64,000 nt of DNA from Agrococcus sp. Marseille-Q4369 (GCF_018308945.1 NZ_CP070501.1:1364001-1428000), one strand, 5' to 3'; shown: positions 10,267-19,637, numbered from the stretch's first letter. Notes: generated from the sequence alone by a model not told the origin. Numbers and translations are program-made.

Positions 10267-11661
10267 TCAGCGGTCGATCGCGGGGTCGTACTCCTCGTCG
10301 TCCTCGTGCCAGACGACCTCGACGACCTCCTCGCGCGTCGCGGGCTCCTCGATCGCCTCGGCCTCGATCGAGGAGCCGAGCGCGAGGCCCTCGAGCGGGT
10401 CGACGACGGGGGCGGATGCGGTGAAGGCGTCGGGCACGACGGCCCGATCCTCGGCCGCGACCGTCAGCACCGCCGAGCCCGGCGCATCCGCCGTGGAGCC
10501 CGTCGCATCCGTGCCGCGGTCCTCGCCGCCGGCACTGCTCCACGTGCGCGGGTCTGCGGCGTCGGCGACGTGCATGAGCGACTGCACCTCGGCCATGAAG
10601 CCGGTGAGCTGGGTCTGCTGGTAGCGCAGGCCGCGAGCGCGGTCCTCGGCGTCGCGCAGGACGTCCTTCGTGTGCTTCGTGACGGTGTCGACGATCGCCT
10701 GCGAGCGCAGCCGCGCCTCGTCGAGCATCGCCGACGCGCGCGCCTTCGCGCTCGCCTCGATCTGCGCGGCCTGCGCCTTCGAGAGCTGCTCGTAGGCCTC
10801 CGACTGCTCGGCGACGTGCTTGGCGTGCGCGAGTGCCGAGGCGACCTTCTCGTTCGCGTCGGCGGTGATGCGCTCGGCGTGCGCGACGGCCTGGTTGTGC
10901 AGGCGCAGGAACTCCTGCTGCGCGTCGTCCTGCCGACGGGTGAGCGCCGCGTCGAGCTCGACCCGGCGCGCCTTCGCCTCTCGCACGATGCGGTCGGCGT
11001 CGAGCTTGAGGTCGTCGGTCTCGCGCGTCACCTGCGCGCGCAGCGCCGCGGCGGCGCGCTCGGCCTCGCCGAGGAGCACCTGCGCCTCGCGGTCGGCCTG
11101 CGCGACCTTCTCGCCGATCGAGCCGAGCTCGGTCTCGATGCGCGCGCGGTGCGCCGTCTGCTCCGTCTCGCTGCGGCGACGCACGAGCTCCGCCTCGTGC
11201 TGCGCCTCCTGCAGCACGCGCGCGGCCTCCTCCTGGGCGTCGCGGCGGATGCGGTCCCGGTCGGCGTTCGCCTCGTCGAGGATCCGCTGCGCGGCGCTCG
11301 AGGCGCTGTCGACGAGCGACGACGCCTGGTCCTCCGCGACCCGCAGGATCTCGGCGAAGCGCACGCGCGTCTGCCGGCCCTCCTTCGAGTCGTCGTCGTC
11401 GGCGCCCTCCTCGGCGTCGTCGTCGAGCGTCTGCACCTGCTGCGCGAGCCGCAGCATGCGCGCCTCGGCCTGGTCGGCGCGCGCGACGGCCGCGTCGAGG
11501 TCCTCGCTCAAGTGCTGCGCGCGAGCCTCCGCCTCGAGGCTGCGCGCCTCGGCCGTGCGCCGCACCTCGTCGAGCTCGACGCGCAGCGCCGCGAGAGCAC
11601 CGTCCACCTGCTCGCGGTCGTACCCGCGGAAGACCTGATCGAACGACGACTGCTCCGTCAT
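10267..11661 (-). CDS. long coiled-coil protein, DivIVA-domain-like N-terminus
   Basis: 464 aa. The first 35 residues ([20 protein letters not shown]) match the DivIVA/GpsB-type domain that binds curved membranes. About residues 60-370 are an almost continuous charged coiled coil rich in Ala, Glu and Arg; the last 90 residues are acidic and disordered. Actinobacterial proteins of this build act in polar growth or as envelope scaffolds. The ATG at 11661 has GGAGTGG just upstream; two GTG codons before it are alternatives. Specific function unknown. Confidence 0.75.
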   Translation of the reverse strand: MTEQSSFDQVFRGYDREQVDGALAALRVELDEVRRTAEARSLEAEARAQHLSEDLDAAVARADQAEARMLRLAQQVQTLDDDAEEGADDDDSKEGRQTRVRFAEILRVAEDQASSLVDSASSAAQRILDEANADRDRIRRDAQEEAARVLQEAQHEAELVRRRSETEQTAHRARIETELGSIGEKVAQADREAQVLLGEAERAAAALRAQVTRETDDLKLDADRIVREAKARRVELDAALTRRQDDAQQEFLRLHNQAVAHAERITADANEKVASALAHAKHVAEQSEAYEQLSKAQAAQIEASAKARASAMLDEARLRSQAIVDTVTKHTKDVLRDAEDRARGLRYQQTQLTGFMAEVQSLMHVADAADPRTWSSAGGEDRGTDATGSTADAPGSAVLTVAAEDRAVVPDAFTASAPVVDPLEGLALGSSIEAEAIEEPATREEVVEVVWHEDDEEYDPAIDR

Positions 11662-11766
11662 CACCACTCCTCGACTGGCCGCGCTGGGGTGCCGCCGCCT
11701 CCGATCCTACGCCGGGCGCGAACCGGCCTGGCCCGCCCGAGCGGCGCTCTGGGACGATGGACGGAC

Positions 11767-12405
11767 ATGGCACCCCACGGCATCATCTTCGACCTCGACG
11801 GCACGCTCACCGACTCCAAGCCCGGGCTCTTCGCGAGCCTCCGGCACATGCACGCGGCGCTCGGGTGGGAGCAGCCCACCGACGACGCGCTGCAGGCGTG
11901 GCTCGGCCCGCCGGTCGGGCAGAGCCTCAAGGAGGAAGGCCACGACGACGCGACCGTCGAGCGCGCGCTCTCGGCGTTCCGCGACCGGCTCGAGACCGGG
12001 CTGTTCGAGAGCGAACTCTACCCCGGCATCGATGCGCTGCTCGCCGACCTCGACCGCGACGGCACGCCCCTCGCCGTCGCGACCTTCAAGGTGCAGCCCG
12101 ACGCGGAGCGCGTCATCGAGCACTACGGGCTCGGCCACCGGTTCCGCGGCGTGCACGGCCGCAGCCCCGAGCTGCTCGGCCACTCGAAGGCGGCCGTGAT
12201 CGAGCAGGCCGTCGCGTCGGTCGGCCTCGACGCATCCGACGTCGTCATGGTCGGCGATCGCGAGCACGACATCGCCTCGGCCGCCGAGCTCGGCATCCGG
12301 GGCATCGGCGTCGCCTACGGCTACGGCTCGCGCGACGAGCTCGAGGCTGCGGGCGCCTGGCGGGTCGTCGACTCGGTCGGCGAGCTGCGCGACGCGCTGC
12401 GCTGA
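11767..12405 (+). CDS. HAD-superfamily hydrolase, phosphoglycolate-phosphatase-like
   Basis: 212 aa. Motif I is IIFDLDGTLTDS (nucleophile Asp9, Asp11) and motif IV is VVMVGDREHDIASA. The middle holds an alpha-helical cap as in Gph/PGMB-like phosphatases (SLKEEG, YPGIDALLADL). Substrate cannot be settled from sequence. It stands alone between the coiled-coil gene and convergent truA. Confidence 0.88.
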   Translation: MAPHGIIFDLDGTLTDSKPGLFASLRHMHAALGWEQPTDDALQAWLGPPVGQSLKEEGHDDATVERALSAFRDRLETGLFESELYPGIDALLADLDRDGTPLAVATFKVQPDAERVIEHYGLGHRFRGVHGRSPELLGHSKAAVIEQAVASVGLDASDVVMVGDREHDIASAAELGIRGIGVAYGYGSRDELEAAGAWRVVDSVGELRDALR

Positions 12406-12421
12406 GCGAGTCGAGCGCGCT

Positions 12422-13246
12422 TCACTCCTCGAGGTCGGATGCGCTGCGTCGCGCCCGGGCGCGCTCGGCCTGCTGGGCGAGCCCCTCGTCTGGCGGATAG
12501 CCGACCGCGACGAGCGTGAGCCCGTGCGCGGGCATGAGCCCCGTGAGTGGCGATCGCTGCCGCTCGTCGAGCAGCGCCGCGGCCTGGGCGAGCCCCATCC
12601 GGCCCTCCCCCACCCGCACGCACGCCGCGACGAGCGCTCGCACCATCGAGTGGCAGAACGCGTCGGCGGTGAGCGACGCCGTCAGGAGCTGTCCCTCCCG
12701 CATCCACGAGAACTCGCGCAGCTCTCGGATCGTCGTCGCGCCCTCGCGTGGCCGGCAGAAGGCCGCGAAGTCGCGCAGGCCCACGAGCGCCTCCGCGGCG
12801 CGGCGCATCGCCTCGACGTCGAGCCCGTGCGGCACGTGCGCCGCGGTGCGGCGCTCGAGCGGATCGGCCGGACCGGTGACGATGCGGTAGCGGTAGGACC
12901 GCGAGACCGCCGAGAACCGCGCGTCGAAGCCGGGCGGCGCGAGCGAGACGGCGCGCACGACGAGGTCGCCCTCGGGGGCGGCGAGCCGCGAGAGCCGGTG
13001 GGCGACCCGCTCGGCCCGCTCGGTCGCGTCGGCTGCGAGCGCGTCAGGCACGTCGGCGTGCGCGACCTGCCCGCTCGCGTGCACGCCCGCATCGGTGCGG
13101 CCCGCGACCGTCACCCGGATCGGCTCGCGCGCGATCGTCGAGAGCGCACGCTCGACGACCCCCTGGCACGTGCGCAGCCCCGGTTGCGCCGCCCAGCCTG
13201 CGAAGCCGCCGCCGTCGTACGCGAGGTCGAGGCGGAGGCGGGGCAT
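12422..13246 (-). CDS. truA: tRNA pseudouridine(38-40) synthase
   Basis: 274 aa. It isomerises uridines 38-40 in the anticodon arm. The catalytic Asp52 sits in GRTDAGVHASGQV; LAYDGGGFAGWAAQPG opens the protein and FCHSMVRALV lies in the C-terminal lobe. In many actinobacteria truA follows rplQ; here GH15 separates them, with truA pointing away. Confidence 0.96.
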   Translation of the reverse strand: MPRLRLDLAYDGGGFAGWAAQPGLRTCQGVVERALSTIAREPIRVTVAGRTDAGVHASGQVAHADVPDALAADATERAERVAHRLSRLAAPEGDLVVRAVSLAPPGFDARFSAVSRSYRYRIVTGPADPLERRTAAHVPHGLDVEAMRRAAEALVGLRDFAAFCRPREGATTIRELREFSWMREGQLLTASLTADAFCHSMVRALVAACVRVGEGRMGLAQAAALLDERQRSPLTGLMPAHGLTLVAVGYPPDEGLAQQAERARARRSASDLEE

Positions 13247-13333
13247 GCGCTCAGCCTATGCAGGCGAGCGGCCGCGCCGGTGCTCCGGCCGCCTGCCCAC
13301 GGGGCTCGGAGGTCGCCTCGATAGCCTCTCGCC

Positions 13334-15130
13334 ATGCCCGTCGCGCAGCCCTCGCCCATCGAGCACTACGCCATGATCGGCGACCGGTCGACCGCCGCGC
13401 TCGTCGGCCTCGACGGCTCGATCGACTGGCTCTGCCTGCCGCACTTCGACTCGCACGCGTGCTTCGCCGCGCTCCTCGGCGATCGACGGAACGGCCACTG
13501 GCGCATCGGCCCCGCAGCGCCCGCGACGACGACGCGCCGCTACCTGCCCGGGAGCCTCGTGCTCGAGACGACGCACGAGACCGCCGGCGGCACGGTGCGG
13601 GTCACGGACGCGATGCCGACGGGCGACGACCGCGCCGACGTCGTGCGCATCATCGAGGGCGTCGCAGGCGAGGTCGAGATGGAGCAGGAGCTCGTCGTGC
13701 GCTTCGGCTACGGCGCGGTGCCCCCGTGGGTGCGCCAGGTGCGCGACCGCGGCGAGGAGGTGCTCGTGGCGATCGCCGGCCCCGACCGGCTCGTGCTGCG
13801 CGGTGCCCCGCTGCCGCGCAGCGAGCACCACACGCACCGCGGGAGGTTCACGGTGCGCGCCGGCGAGCGGCTCGTGCTCGACCTCTGCTGGCAGCACTCC
13901 TGGCTGCCGATCGCCGAGCCCGTCGGCGAGCCCGAGGTGGTCGCGACGACGGTCGCGGAGTCAGCGGAGTGGCTCGCGGAGCTCGACTACGACGGCCCCT
14001 ACCTCGAGGCGGTGCAGTCGAGCGTGCTCGTGCTGCGCGCGCTCACCGACCAGGCGACGGGCGGGATCCTCGCCGCCCCCACGACGTCGCTGCCCGAGGA
14101 TCCGGGCGGCGTGCGCAACTGGGACTACCGCTTCACGTGGCTGCGCGACGCATCCCTGACGGTCGACGCGATGCTCGCCGTGCGGCTCGTCGAGCGCGTC
14201 GGCCTGTGGCGCGACTGGCTGCTGCGCGCGATCGCGGGCGACCCGCAGGACATGCGCATCATGTACCGCCGCGACGGCGGTCGCGACCTCATCGAGCGCG
14301 AGCTGCCGCACCTGCCGGGCTATGGCGGCGCACGCCCAGTGCGCATCGGCAACGGCGCCGCCGACCAGCGGCAGCACGACGTGCTCGGGCAGGTCATGCT
14401 CACGCTCCAGCGGCTCCGCGAGCTCGGCATCGCCGACAGCCACGACTCGTGGCACATGCAGCGCGCGCTGCTCGACGAGCTCGCGACCCACTGGCGCGAG
14501 CCCGACCACGGGCTCTGGGAGATGCGCGGCGAGCCGCAGCTCTTCACGCACTCGCGGGCGATGATGTGGGCGGCCTTCGACTGCGGCGTGCGCGCGGTCG
14601 AGGGCGGCTGCGACGGCGATGCGAGCCGCTGGGCCGAGCTGCGGGATGCGCTCCGCGAGGAGGTGCTCACGCGCGGCTTCGACGAGTCGACGGGGTCGTT
14701 CCGCCAGCACTACGGCACGAGCGACGTCGACGCCTCGCTCCTGCAGCTGCCGACGATCGGGATCGTCGAGCCGACCGACCCGCGCTTCCTCGGCACGATC
14801 GCGCGCATCGAGCAGGAGCTGCTCGTGGACGGGCTGCCGCTGCGCTACCGCACGACGGGGCTCGACGGGCTCTCGGGCGACGAGCACCCCTTCGTGCTGT
14901 GCGGCTTCTGGCTCGTGAGCGCCTACGCCGGGGCGGGTCGGCTCGCCGACGCGGCGGCGCTCATGGACCGGCTCGTCGCGCTCCGCAACGATGTGGGCCT
15001 GCTCGCCGAGGAGGTCGACCCCGCGACCGGTCGCCACTGGGGCAACTTCCCGCAGGCGTTCTCGCACCTCGGGCTCGTGCTCGCGGCGACCGACATCGAG
15101 CGCGCGCGAGCGGCCCAAGCACGACCGTGA
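13334..15130 (+). CDS. glycoside hydrolase family 15 protein (glucoamylase/trehalase type)
   Basis: 598 aa. An N-terminal beta domain (IEHYAMIGDRSTAALVGLDG, SIDWLCLPHFDS) precedes an (alpha/alpha)6 barrel with NWDYRFTWLRDAS, typical for GH15, and the acidic stretch EEVDPATGRHWGNFPQAFSH near the C-terminus that carries a catalytic Glu. Relatives hydrolyse trehalose or alpha-glucans. No signal peptide, so it is probably cytosolic. A TAGCCT element six bases before the ATG suggests a near-leaderless transcript. It ends at a strong bidirectional hairpin shared with rplQ. Confidence 0.92.
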   Translation: MPVAQPSPIEHYAMIGDRSTAALVGLDGSIDWLCLPHFDSHACFAALLGDRRNGHWRIGPAAPATTTRRYLPGSLVLETTHETAGGTVRVTDAMPTGDDRADVVRIIEGVAGEVEMEQELVVRFGYGAVPPWVRQVRDRGEEVLVAIAGPDRLVLRGAPLPRSEHHTHRGRFTVRAGERLVLDLCWQHSWLPIAEPVGEPEVVATTVAESAEWLAELDYDGPYLEAVQSSVLVLRALTDQATGGILAAPTTSLPEDPGGVRNWDYRFTWLRDASLTVDAMLAVRLVERVGLWRDWLLRAIAGDPQDMRIMYRRDGGRDLIERELPHLPGYGGARPVRIGNGAADQRQHDVLGQVMLTLQRLRELGIADSHDSWHMQRALLDELATHWREPDHGLWEMRGEPQLFTHSRAMMWAAFDCGVRAVEGGCDGDASRWAELRDALREEVLTRGFDESTGSFRQHYGTSDVDASLLQLPTIGIVEPTDPRFLGTIARIEQELLVDGLPLRYRTTGLDGLSGDEHPFVLCGFWLVSAYAGAGRLADAAALMDRLVALRNDVGLLAEEVDPATGRHWGNFPQAFSHLGLVLAATDIERARAAQARP

Positions 15131-15135
15131 CGCGA

Positions 15136-15165
15136 CGAAGGGCCCCGCTCTCGCGGGGCCCTTCG
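15136..15165. terminator. bidirectional intrinsic terminator between GH15 and rplQ
   Basis: Perfect 12-bp stem (CGAAGGGCCCCG paired with its complement) and a six-base loop, placed between the stops of two convergent genes. Confidence 0.88.
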
Positions 15166-15179
15166 CTCGTGCGATGCGA

Positions 15180-15827
15180 CTACTTGTTCTCGCGCGCCTG
15201 CGCCTCGGCCTGCGTCGCGGCGTCCTGCGTCGCGTTCGCGGCATCGGCGGCAGCGGCGTCAGCAGCCTCGGCGGCGACCTGCTCGCCCTCGACCGTCGCC
15301 TCCTGCGCCTCGGCGGCATCGGCCTCGGCGATCTCGGTCTCGGCGTCGGTCGACTCGACCTCGGCCTCCTCCTCGGCAGCCTCGGCGGACTTCGCCTCGG
15401 CGGCCTCCTGGTCGGCAGCGGCGGTCGACGCGGCAGCGGCGGCCTTCGACTTCGACGGCTTCTTCGCGACCGGCTCGAGCACGAGCTCGATCTGCGCCAT
15501 CGGGGCGTTGTCGCCCTTGCGGTAGCCGAGCTTCGTGATGCGGGTGTAGCCGCCCTCGCGCTCCGCGACGAGCGGCGCGATCTCGGTGAAGAGCTCGTGC
15601 ACGACGCCCTTGTCGCCGATCACGGCGAGCACGCGACGACGCGCGTGCAGGTCGCCGCGCTTGGCGAACGTGATGAGGCGCTCAGCGATCGGGCGGAGGC
15701 GCTTGGCCTTCGTCTCGGTCGTCTTGATCGACTTGTGCGTGAACAGCGCGGCCGCGAGGTTCGCGAGCAGCAGGCGCTCGTGCGCCGGACCGCCTCCGAG
15801 GCGGGGACCCTTGGTGGGCTTGGGCAT
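15180..15827 (-). CDS. rplQ: 50S ribosomal protein L17 with long acidic C-terminal extension
   Basis: 215 aa. The L17 core is about 1-120 ([35 protein letters not shown]). The remaining roughly 95 residues are made of Ala, Glu, Asp, Gln and Thr. The core is normal bacterial length (about 120 aa); such tails occur in actinobacteria, but this one is long. It is the last gene of the rpoA operon, 35 nt after rpoA. Confidence 0.97.
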   Translation of the reverse strand: MPKPTKGPRLGGGPAHERLLLANLAAALFTHKSIKTTETKAKRLRPIAERLITFAKRGDLHARRRVLAVIGDKGVVHELFTEIAPLVAEREGGYTRITKLGYRKGDNAPMAQIELVLEPVAKKPSKSKAAAAASTAAADQEAAEAKSAEAAEEEAEVESTDAETEIAEADAAEAQEATVEGEQVAAEAADAAAADAANATQDAATQAEAQARENK

Positions 15828-15862
15828 GGTTCCTTTATCCCTTGATCGTCAATCGGCCCGCG

Positions 15863-16852
15863 TCAGCGAGCGTCCTCGTCGTAACCGCTGTAGAAGTGCG
15901 CGCCGTCGAAGCCGGGCACCGCATCCTTGAGCGAGAGACCGAGCTCGGTGAGCTTGTCGCGCACCTCGTCGACCGACTTCTGGCCGAAGTTGCGGATGTT
16001 CATGAGCTGCGTCTCGCTGAGCGCGACGAGCTCCGACACCGTGTTGATGCCCTCGCGCTTGAGGCAGTTGTAGGAGCGCACCGACAGGTCGAGCTCCTCG
16101 ATGGGCGTCGCGAGCTCGCCCGAGCCGATGGCTTCGGCGGGCGCCTGCCCGATCTCGATGCCCTCGGCCTCGGCGTTCAGGTCGCGCGTGAGGCCGAACA
16201 GCTCGACGAGCGTGCGACCGGCCGACGCGATGGCGTCGCGCGGCGAGATCGCCGGCTTCGTCTCGACGTCGACGACGAGCGAGTCGAAGTCGGTGCGCTC
16301 ACCGGCACGCGTCGCCTCGACGCGGTAGGTGACCTTGAGCACGGGCGAGTAGATCGAGTCGACCGGGATGACCCCGGCTTCGGCGAACTCGTCGCGGTTC
16401 TGAGCAGCGGACACGTAGCCGCGGCCGCGCTCGACGGTCAGCTCGAGCTGGAACTTCGCCGAGTCGTTGAGCGTCGCGAGCACGAGCTCGGGGTTGTGGA
16501 TCTCGACACCGGCGGGCGTCGTGATGTCACCGGCCGTCACCGTGCCCGCGCCCTGGCGCGAGAGGTAGGCGACGACGGGCTCGTCGTGCTCCGACGAGAC
16601 GACGAGCTGCTTGATGTTCAGGATGATCTCGGTGACGTCCTCCTTGACACCGGCGATCGTCGAGAACTCGTGCAGCACGCCGTCGAGGCGGATGCTCGTG
16701 ACGGCTGCGCCGGGGATCGACGACAGGAGGGTGCGGCGGAGCGAGTTGCCGAGGGTGTAGCCGAAGCCGGGCTCGAGCGGCTCGATCGTGAACCGCGAGC
16801 GGTGCTCGGCGATGGACTCCTCGGAGACGGTGGGGCGCTGGGCGATCAGCAC
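15863..16852 (-). CDS. rpoA: DNA-directed RNA polymerase alpha subunit
   Basis: 329 aa, GTG start with GAAAGGAA upstream. The N-terminal assembly domain shows [20 protein letters not shown]; the C-terminal domain has the helix-hairpin-helix [19 protein letters not shown] that contacts DNA and activators. rpsD, which lies just upstream in many bacteria, is absent; a 98-nt gap with two hairpins separates rpoA from rpsK. Confidence 0.98.
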   Translation of the reverse strand: MLIAQRPTVSEESIAEHRSRFTIEPLEPGFGYTLGNSLRRTLLSSIPGAAVTSIRLDGVLHEFSTIAGVKEDVTEIILNIKQLVVSSEHDEPVVAYLSRQGAGTVTAGDITTPAGVEIHNPELVLATLNDSAKFQLELTVERGRGYVSAAQNRDEFAEAGVIPVDSIYSPVLKVTYRVEATRAGERTDFDSLVVDVETKPAISPRDAIASAGRTLVELFGLTRDLNAEAEGIEIGQAPAEAIGSGELATPIEELDLSVRSYNCLKREGINTVSELVALSETQLMNIRNFGQKSVDEVRDKLTELGLSLKDAVPGFDGAHFYSGYDEDAR

Positions 16853-16870
16853 GTGTCGGTTCCTTTCGGT

Positions 16871-16894
16871 CGCGAGTCCGCTATATGACTCGCG
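16871..16894. other. hairpin in the rpoA leader
   Basis: CGCGAGTC / GACTCGCG, 8-bp stem, 8-base AT-containing loop, about 20 bases before the rpoA start. Could be an attenuator, a processing site or a translational control element. Confidence 0.45.
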
Positions 16895-16912
16895 TGTTCA
16901 GTGACGGCGGAA

Positions 16913-16943
16913 TGCCGGGCAGGCGAGGATCGCCTGCCCGGCA
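16913..16943. terminator. strong hairpin directly after rpsK
   Basis: 14-bp perfect stem (TGCCGGGCAGGCGA) with a three-base loop, seven bases after the rpsK stop, without a T-run on the minus strand. May partially terminate or mark an RNA processing point between rpsK and rpoA. Confidence 0.5.
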
Positions 16944-16950
16944 GGAGCGA

Positions 16951-17349
16951 CTAGTTGCGGCGCGGCTTCGGCGGGCGAACGCCGTTGTGCGCCTGCGGCG
17001 TCACGTCGTGGATCGCGCCGATCTCGAGGCCGGCGGCCTGGAGCGAGCGGATCGCCGTCTCACGGCCCGAACCGGCGCCCTTGACGAAGACGTCGACCTT
17101 CTTCATGCCGTGGTCCTGCGCCTGGCGCGCAGCCGACTCGGCGGCGAGCTGGGCGGCGTAGGGCGTCGACTTGCGCGAGCCCTTCATGCCGACCGCGCCA
17201 CCCGAGGCCTGCGTGATGACGGCGCCGGTGATGTCGGTGATCGAGACGATCGTGTTGTTGAAGGTCGACTTGATGTGGGCCTGGCCCACGGCGACGTTCT
17301 TCTTGTCCTTCTTGCGCGGCTTGCGGACCGCGGACTTGGGAGCTGCCAT
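16951..17349 (-). CDS. rpsK: 30S ribosomal protein S11
   Basis: 132 aa. [18 protein letters not shown] and the basic C-terminus ending [10 protein letters not shown] are characteristic. Preceded by rpsM with a 21-nt spacer. Usually followed by rpsD, which is missing here. Confidence 0.98.
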   Translation of the reverse strand: MAAPKSAVRKPRKKDKKNVAVGQAHIKSTFNNTIVSITDITGAVITQASGGAVGMKGSRKSTPYAAQLAAESAARQAQDHGMKKVDVFVKGAGSGRETAIRSLQAAGLEIGAIHDVTPQAHNGVRPPKPRRN

Positions 17350-17370
17350 GTTTCTCTACCTCCACGCGGC

Positions 17371-17748
17371 CTAGCGGCCGGCCTTCTTCTTGCCGGCGAC
17401 CGTCTGCTTCTTGCCCTTGCGGGTGCGCGCGTTCGTCTTGGTGCGCTGTCCGCGCACGGGGAGACCGCGGCGGTGGCGGATGCCCTCGTACGAGCCGATC
17501 TCGACCTTGCGGCGGATGTCGGCGGCCACCTCGCGGCGCAGGTCGCCCTCCACCTTGAACGTGCCCTCGATGTGATCGCGAAGCGTCACGAGCTGCTCGT
17601 CGGTCAGGTCCTTGACGCGGGTGTTGCGGTCGATGCCGGTGGCCTCGAGCGTTGCGACCGACCGGGTGCGGCCGACGCCGTAGATGTACGTCAGTGCGAT
17701 CTCCACGCGCTTCTCGCGCGGGATGTCGACACCTGCGATGCGTGCCAT
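17371..17748 (-). CDS. rpsM: 30S ribosomal protein S13
   Basis: 125 aa, [20 protein letters not shown] at the start, [20 protein letters not shown] near the end. Located 284 nt downstream of rpmJ, an unusually long gap for this operon because of inserted repeats. Confidence 0.98.
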   Translation of the reverse strand: MARIAGVDIPREKRVEIALTYIYGVGRTRSVATLEATGIDRNTRVKDLTDEQLVTLRDHIEGTFKVEGDLRREVAADIRRKVEIGSYEGIRHRRGLPVRGQRTKTNARTRKGKKQTVAGKKKAGR

Positions 17749-17864
17749 CGTGTGTCTCCTCAGGAGTATGAGAGGTGTGGAGCAGCGGAGGTGCCTGGGC
17801 CTCTCCCCAAGGTGTCACCCGGATGGGCTCTTACCGCTGCTGGGATGTGCACCGCAGTCCCGGT

Positions 17865-17899
17865 GGTCGAGCAGCCGGCGGAGCCGGCGTATCGAGACC
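17865..17899. repeat. dispersed hairpin repeat, copy 2
   Basis: GGTCGAGCA, stem GCCGGC GGA GCCGGC, GTATCGAGACC. Same orientation and flanks as copy 1 near coaA, with a different stem. Confidence 0.75.
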
Positions 17900-17943
17900 T
17901 GGTCTCGGTGCGTGTTCAGTTGTGGGGTGTTGCTGTGCTTCGG

Positions 17944-17982
17944 ATCTCGATACGCGCGACCTTCGGTCGCGCGCTACTCGAT
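17944..17982. repeat. dispersed hairpin repeat, copy 3 (inverted)
   Basis: ATCTCGATA, stem GCGCGACC TTC GGTCGCGC, CTACTCGAT: the same element in reverse orientation, 44 bp from copy 2. The two form an inverted pair between rpmJ and rpsM. Confidence 0.75.
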
Positions 17983-18032
17983 CTTGAGCGCTCCGCGCGC
18001 GACGCGGCGGAGCCGCATCGCGCGCTGTGCGC

Positions 18033-18146
18033 TCAACCCTGCCGCTGCTTGTGGCGGGGGTCCTGGCAGATGACCATCACGCGGCCGTGGCGGCGGATGA
18101 CCTTGCACTTGCCGCAGATGGGCTTGACGCTGGGGTTGACCTTCAT
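18033..18146 (-). CDS. rpmJ: 50S ribosomal protein L36
   Basis: 37 aa. It starts [19 protein letters not shown] and has the zinc ribbon C11, C14, C27, H32, so it is the zinc-containing C+ form. Length is the family standard. It lies 66 nt after infA. Confidence 0.96.
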   Translation of the reverse strand: MKVNPSVKPICGKCKVIRRHGRVMVICQDPRHKQRQG

Positions 18147-18212
18147 GTCTGCTTCCTCGCTGGCCTCGTGCTCGCGCGGACGCGCGAGCCGTTCCTTATC
18201 CAGCGACCGGGG

Positions 18213-18434
18213 CTACTTGTAGCGGTAGACGATGCGACCGCGGGTGAGGTCGTAGGGGCTGAGCTCCACGATCACTCGGTCGCCCTGCAGGATGCGGATG
18301 TAGTTCTGCCGCATCTTGCCGGAGATGTGTGCGAGCACGATGTGCCCGTTCGAGAGCTCCACGCGGAACATCGCGTTGGGGAGCGCCTCGCTCACCGAGC
18401 CTTCGATCTCGATGACGCCGTCTTTCTTGGCCAT
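18213..18434 (-). CDS. infA: translation initiation factor IF-1
   Basis: 73 aa. [30 protein letters not shown] and the C-terminal GRIVYRYK are invariant family features of this OB-fold factor. I start at the ATG at 18434; the longer frame adds a non-conserved leader. First gene of the infA-rpmJ-rpsM-rpsK-rpoA-rplQ operon. Confidence 0.98.
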   Translation of the reverse strand: MAKKDGVIEIEGSVSEALPNAMFRVELSNGHIVLAHISGKMRQNYIRILQGDRVIVELSPYDLTRGRIVYRYK

Positions 18435-18507
18435 ATCCTCTTCTACAAGTTCCTGGTCGCCAGTCATGCGAGTGGCGTGCGCAGAGGGCGCACGACACCA
18501 ACGATCA

Positions 18508-18537
18508 ACTCTACGCGCGGCGCCGTGGTTTGTGCAA
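18508..18537 (-). promoter_or_regulatory. predicted infA operon promoter
   Basis: TTGCAC (18537-18532) and TAGAGT (18513-18508) on the minus strand, 18-bp spacing. Predicted transcription start near 18501, leader about 65 nt. Confidence 0.78.
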
Positions 18538-18570
18538 GCCGGGCGTGTCGCTGCTTGGGTGCGGCCGCTA

Positions 18571-18593
18571 CCGACGCCCGGGACGGGCGTCGG
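18571..18593. terminator. hairpin downstream of the DUF3419-like gene
   Basis: CCGACGCCCG / CGGGCGTCGG, 10-bp perfect stem, three-base loop. With the next hairpin it insulates the infA promoter from the upstream gene. Confidence 0.6.
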
Positions 18594-18606
18594 CGCTGGG
18601 GTCGCG

Positions 18607-18630
18607 GTGACGGCACGAAAGTGCCGTCAC
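18607..18630. terminator. GNRA-loop hairpin overlapping the stop of the DUF3419-like gene
   Basis: GTGACGGCAC GAAA GTGCCGTCAC: 10-bp perfect stem with a GAAA tetraloop. The stop codon of the gene ending at 18627 lies in the stem. Confidence 0.65.
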
Positions 18631-19535
18631 CCTTGAGCTCCACCGCGCTGCACCACGATCGACCCCCACAGCATCGCGCGATCGCGACGCGCACGCTTCG
18701 CCGCGTCGTCATCCATCGTCGTCGCGAACGACCGCGCGATGAGCGGACCGCCGGGCACGAGCGCTCGGACGGCCGCCTTCCGCAGGTCGCGCACCCAGCG
18801 CTCGTCGGCGCCGTCGACGACGTTCGAGACGGTGACGGCGTCGTAGGAGCCGGGCTCCGCGCGCTCGAGGTGGTCGAGCAGCGGCTCGTCGATCCAGGCA
18901 ACGGCATCGTCGTCGACGCGTGGGAGGGCATGGCCGGGCATCTCCTCCCCCAGCAGCAGCCGCCACGCGAAGGGATTGCCGCTCGGCGGGTGCTTGCGGA
19001 GCGCGCGACCGATGCGGCCGCGGATCGCCTCGTCGAAGTGCGGCGGCAGGGGCGTCGAGAAGTCGCGCAGCACGAGCGCCGACAGCGCGCCGGCGGGCCC
19101 GAGCATGGTCTTGAGGATCGACGCGAGCGTGCGGTTGTCGAGGCGCGACCGCCAGTGCTCGGCGGCGCGGAGCGCATCGTGCTCCTGCAGGAACTGCCGC
19201 ATCCGACGGCGGCTCCACTGGGGGCTCGCCGCGCGGACCATGCCGCGGCCGAGGTCGAAGAGCCGCTCAGCGGCGCCCGGCTCGAAGGCGCCGCCGGCGA
19301 CGCGCCTGCGCGCGTAGTCGAGCTGCGTGCGGTTCGAGGTGATCGCCGAGACGCGGTGGCCCGCAGCCGCGAGCTCCGCGACGACCTCCCCGGCGCCCGC
19401 CGAGGCGAGCACGCGGCTCGCGGGGCGCAGCTCGGCGAGCTCGATCCGCGCATCCGCCCAGTCCCAGCCGTGCAGCAGTCGCTGCCTCGGGCTCGCGCTC
19501 GAGCGGCCGCGACGCCGGGACGTGCTCAGCACCAC
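18627..19535 (-). CDS. DUF3419/BtaA-like SAM-dependent enzyme
   Basis: 302 aa, GTG start. RVLASAGAGEVVAELAAAGH resembles the SAM-binding loop of DUF3419 proteins, HPPSGNPFAWRLLLG matches their conserved SENPY..ILTG block, and SYDAVTVSNVVDG is the acidic motif-IV strand. BtaA-type members transfer a 3-amino-3-carboxypropyl group from SAM to diacylglycerol to make betaine lipid. This protein is about 100 aa shorter than typical BtaA and no btaB is adjacent, so substrate and reaction are open. Read only as a distant relative. Confidence 0.55.
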   Translation of the reverse strand: MVLSTSRRRGRSSASPRQRLLHGWDWADARIELAELRPASRVLASAGAGEVVAELAAAGHRVSAITSNRTQLDYARRRVAGGAFEPGAAERLFDLGRGMVRAASPQWSRRRMRQFLQEHDALRAAEHWRSRLDNRTLASILKTMLGPAGALSALVLRDFSTPLPPHFDEAIRGRIGRALRKHPPSGNPFAWRLLLGEEMPGHALPRVDDDAVAWIDEPLLDHLERAEPGSYDAVTVSNVVDGADERWVRDLRKAAVRALVPGGPLIARSFATTMDDDAAKRARRDRAMLWGSIVVQRGGAQG

Positions 19536-19550
19536 CGCTGCCGCCGCTCG

Positions 19551-19606
19551 ATCGCCGCCGCATCCGCCGCCACCGCATCCATCGCCGCCGCATCCATCTC
19601 CACGGT
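19551..19606. repeat. imperfect 12-bp simple repeat upstream of the DUF3419-like gene
   Basis: Repeated GCCGCCGCATCC-like units (four to five imperfect copies) just before the GTG start. On the minus strand the array also reads as a short out-of-frame ORF from ATG codons, overlapping the start. Confidence 0.6.
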
Positions 19607-19637
19607 GCCATTCTCGCCGATGAGGCGCCGCCGCCGC

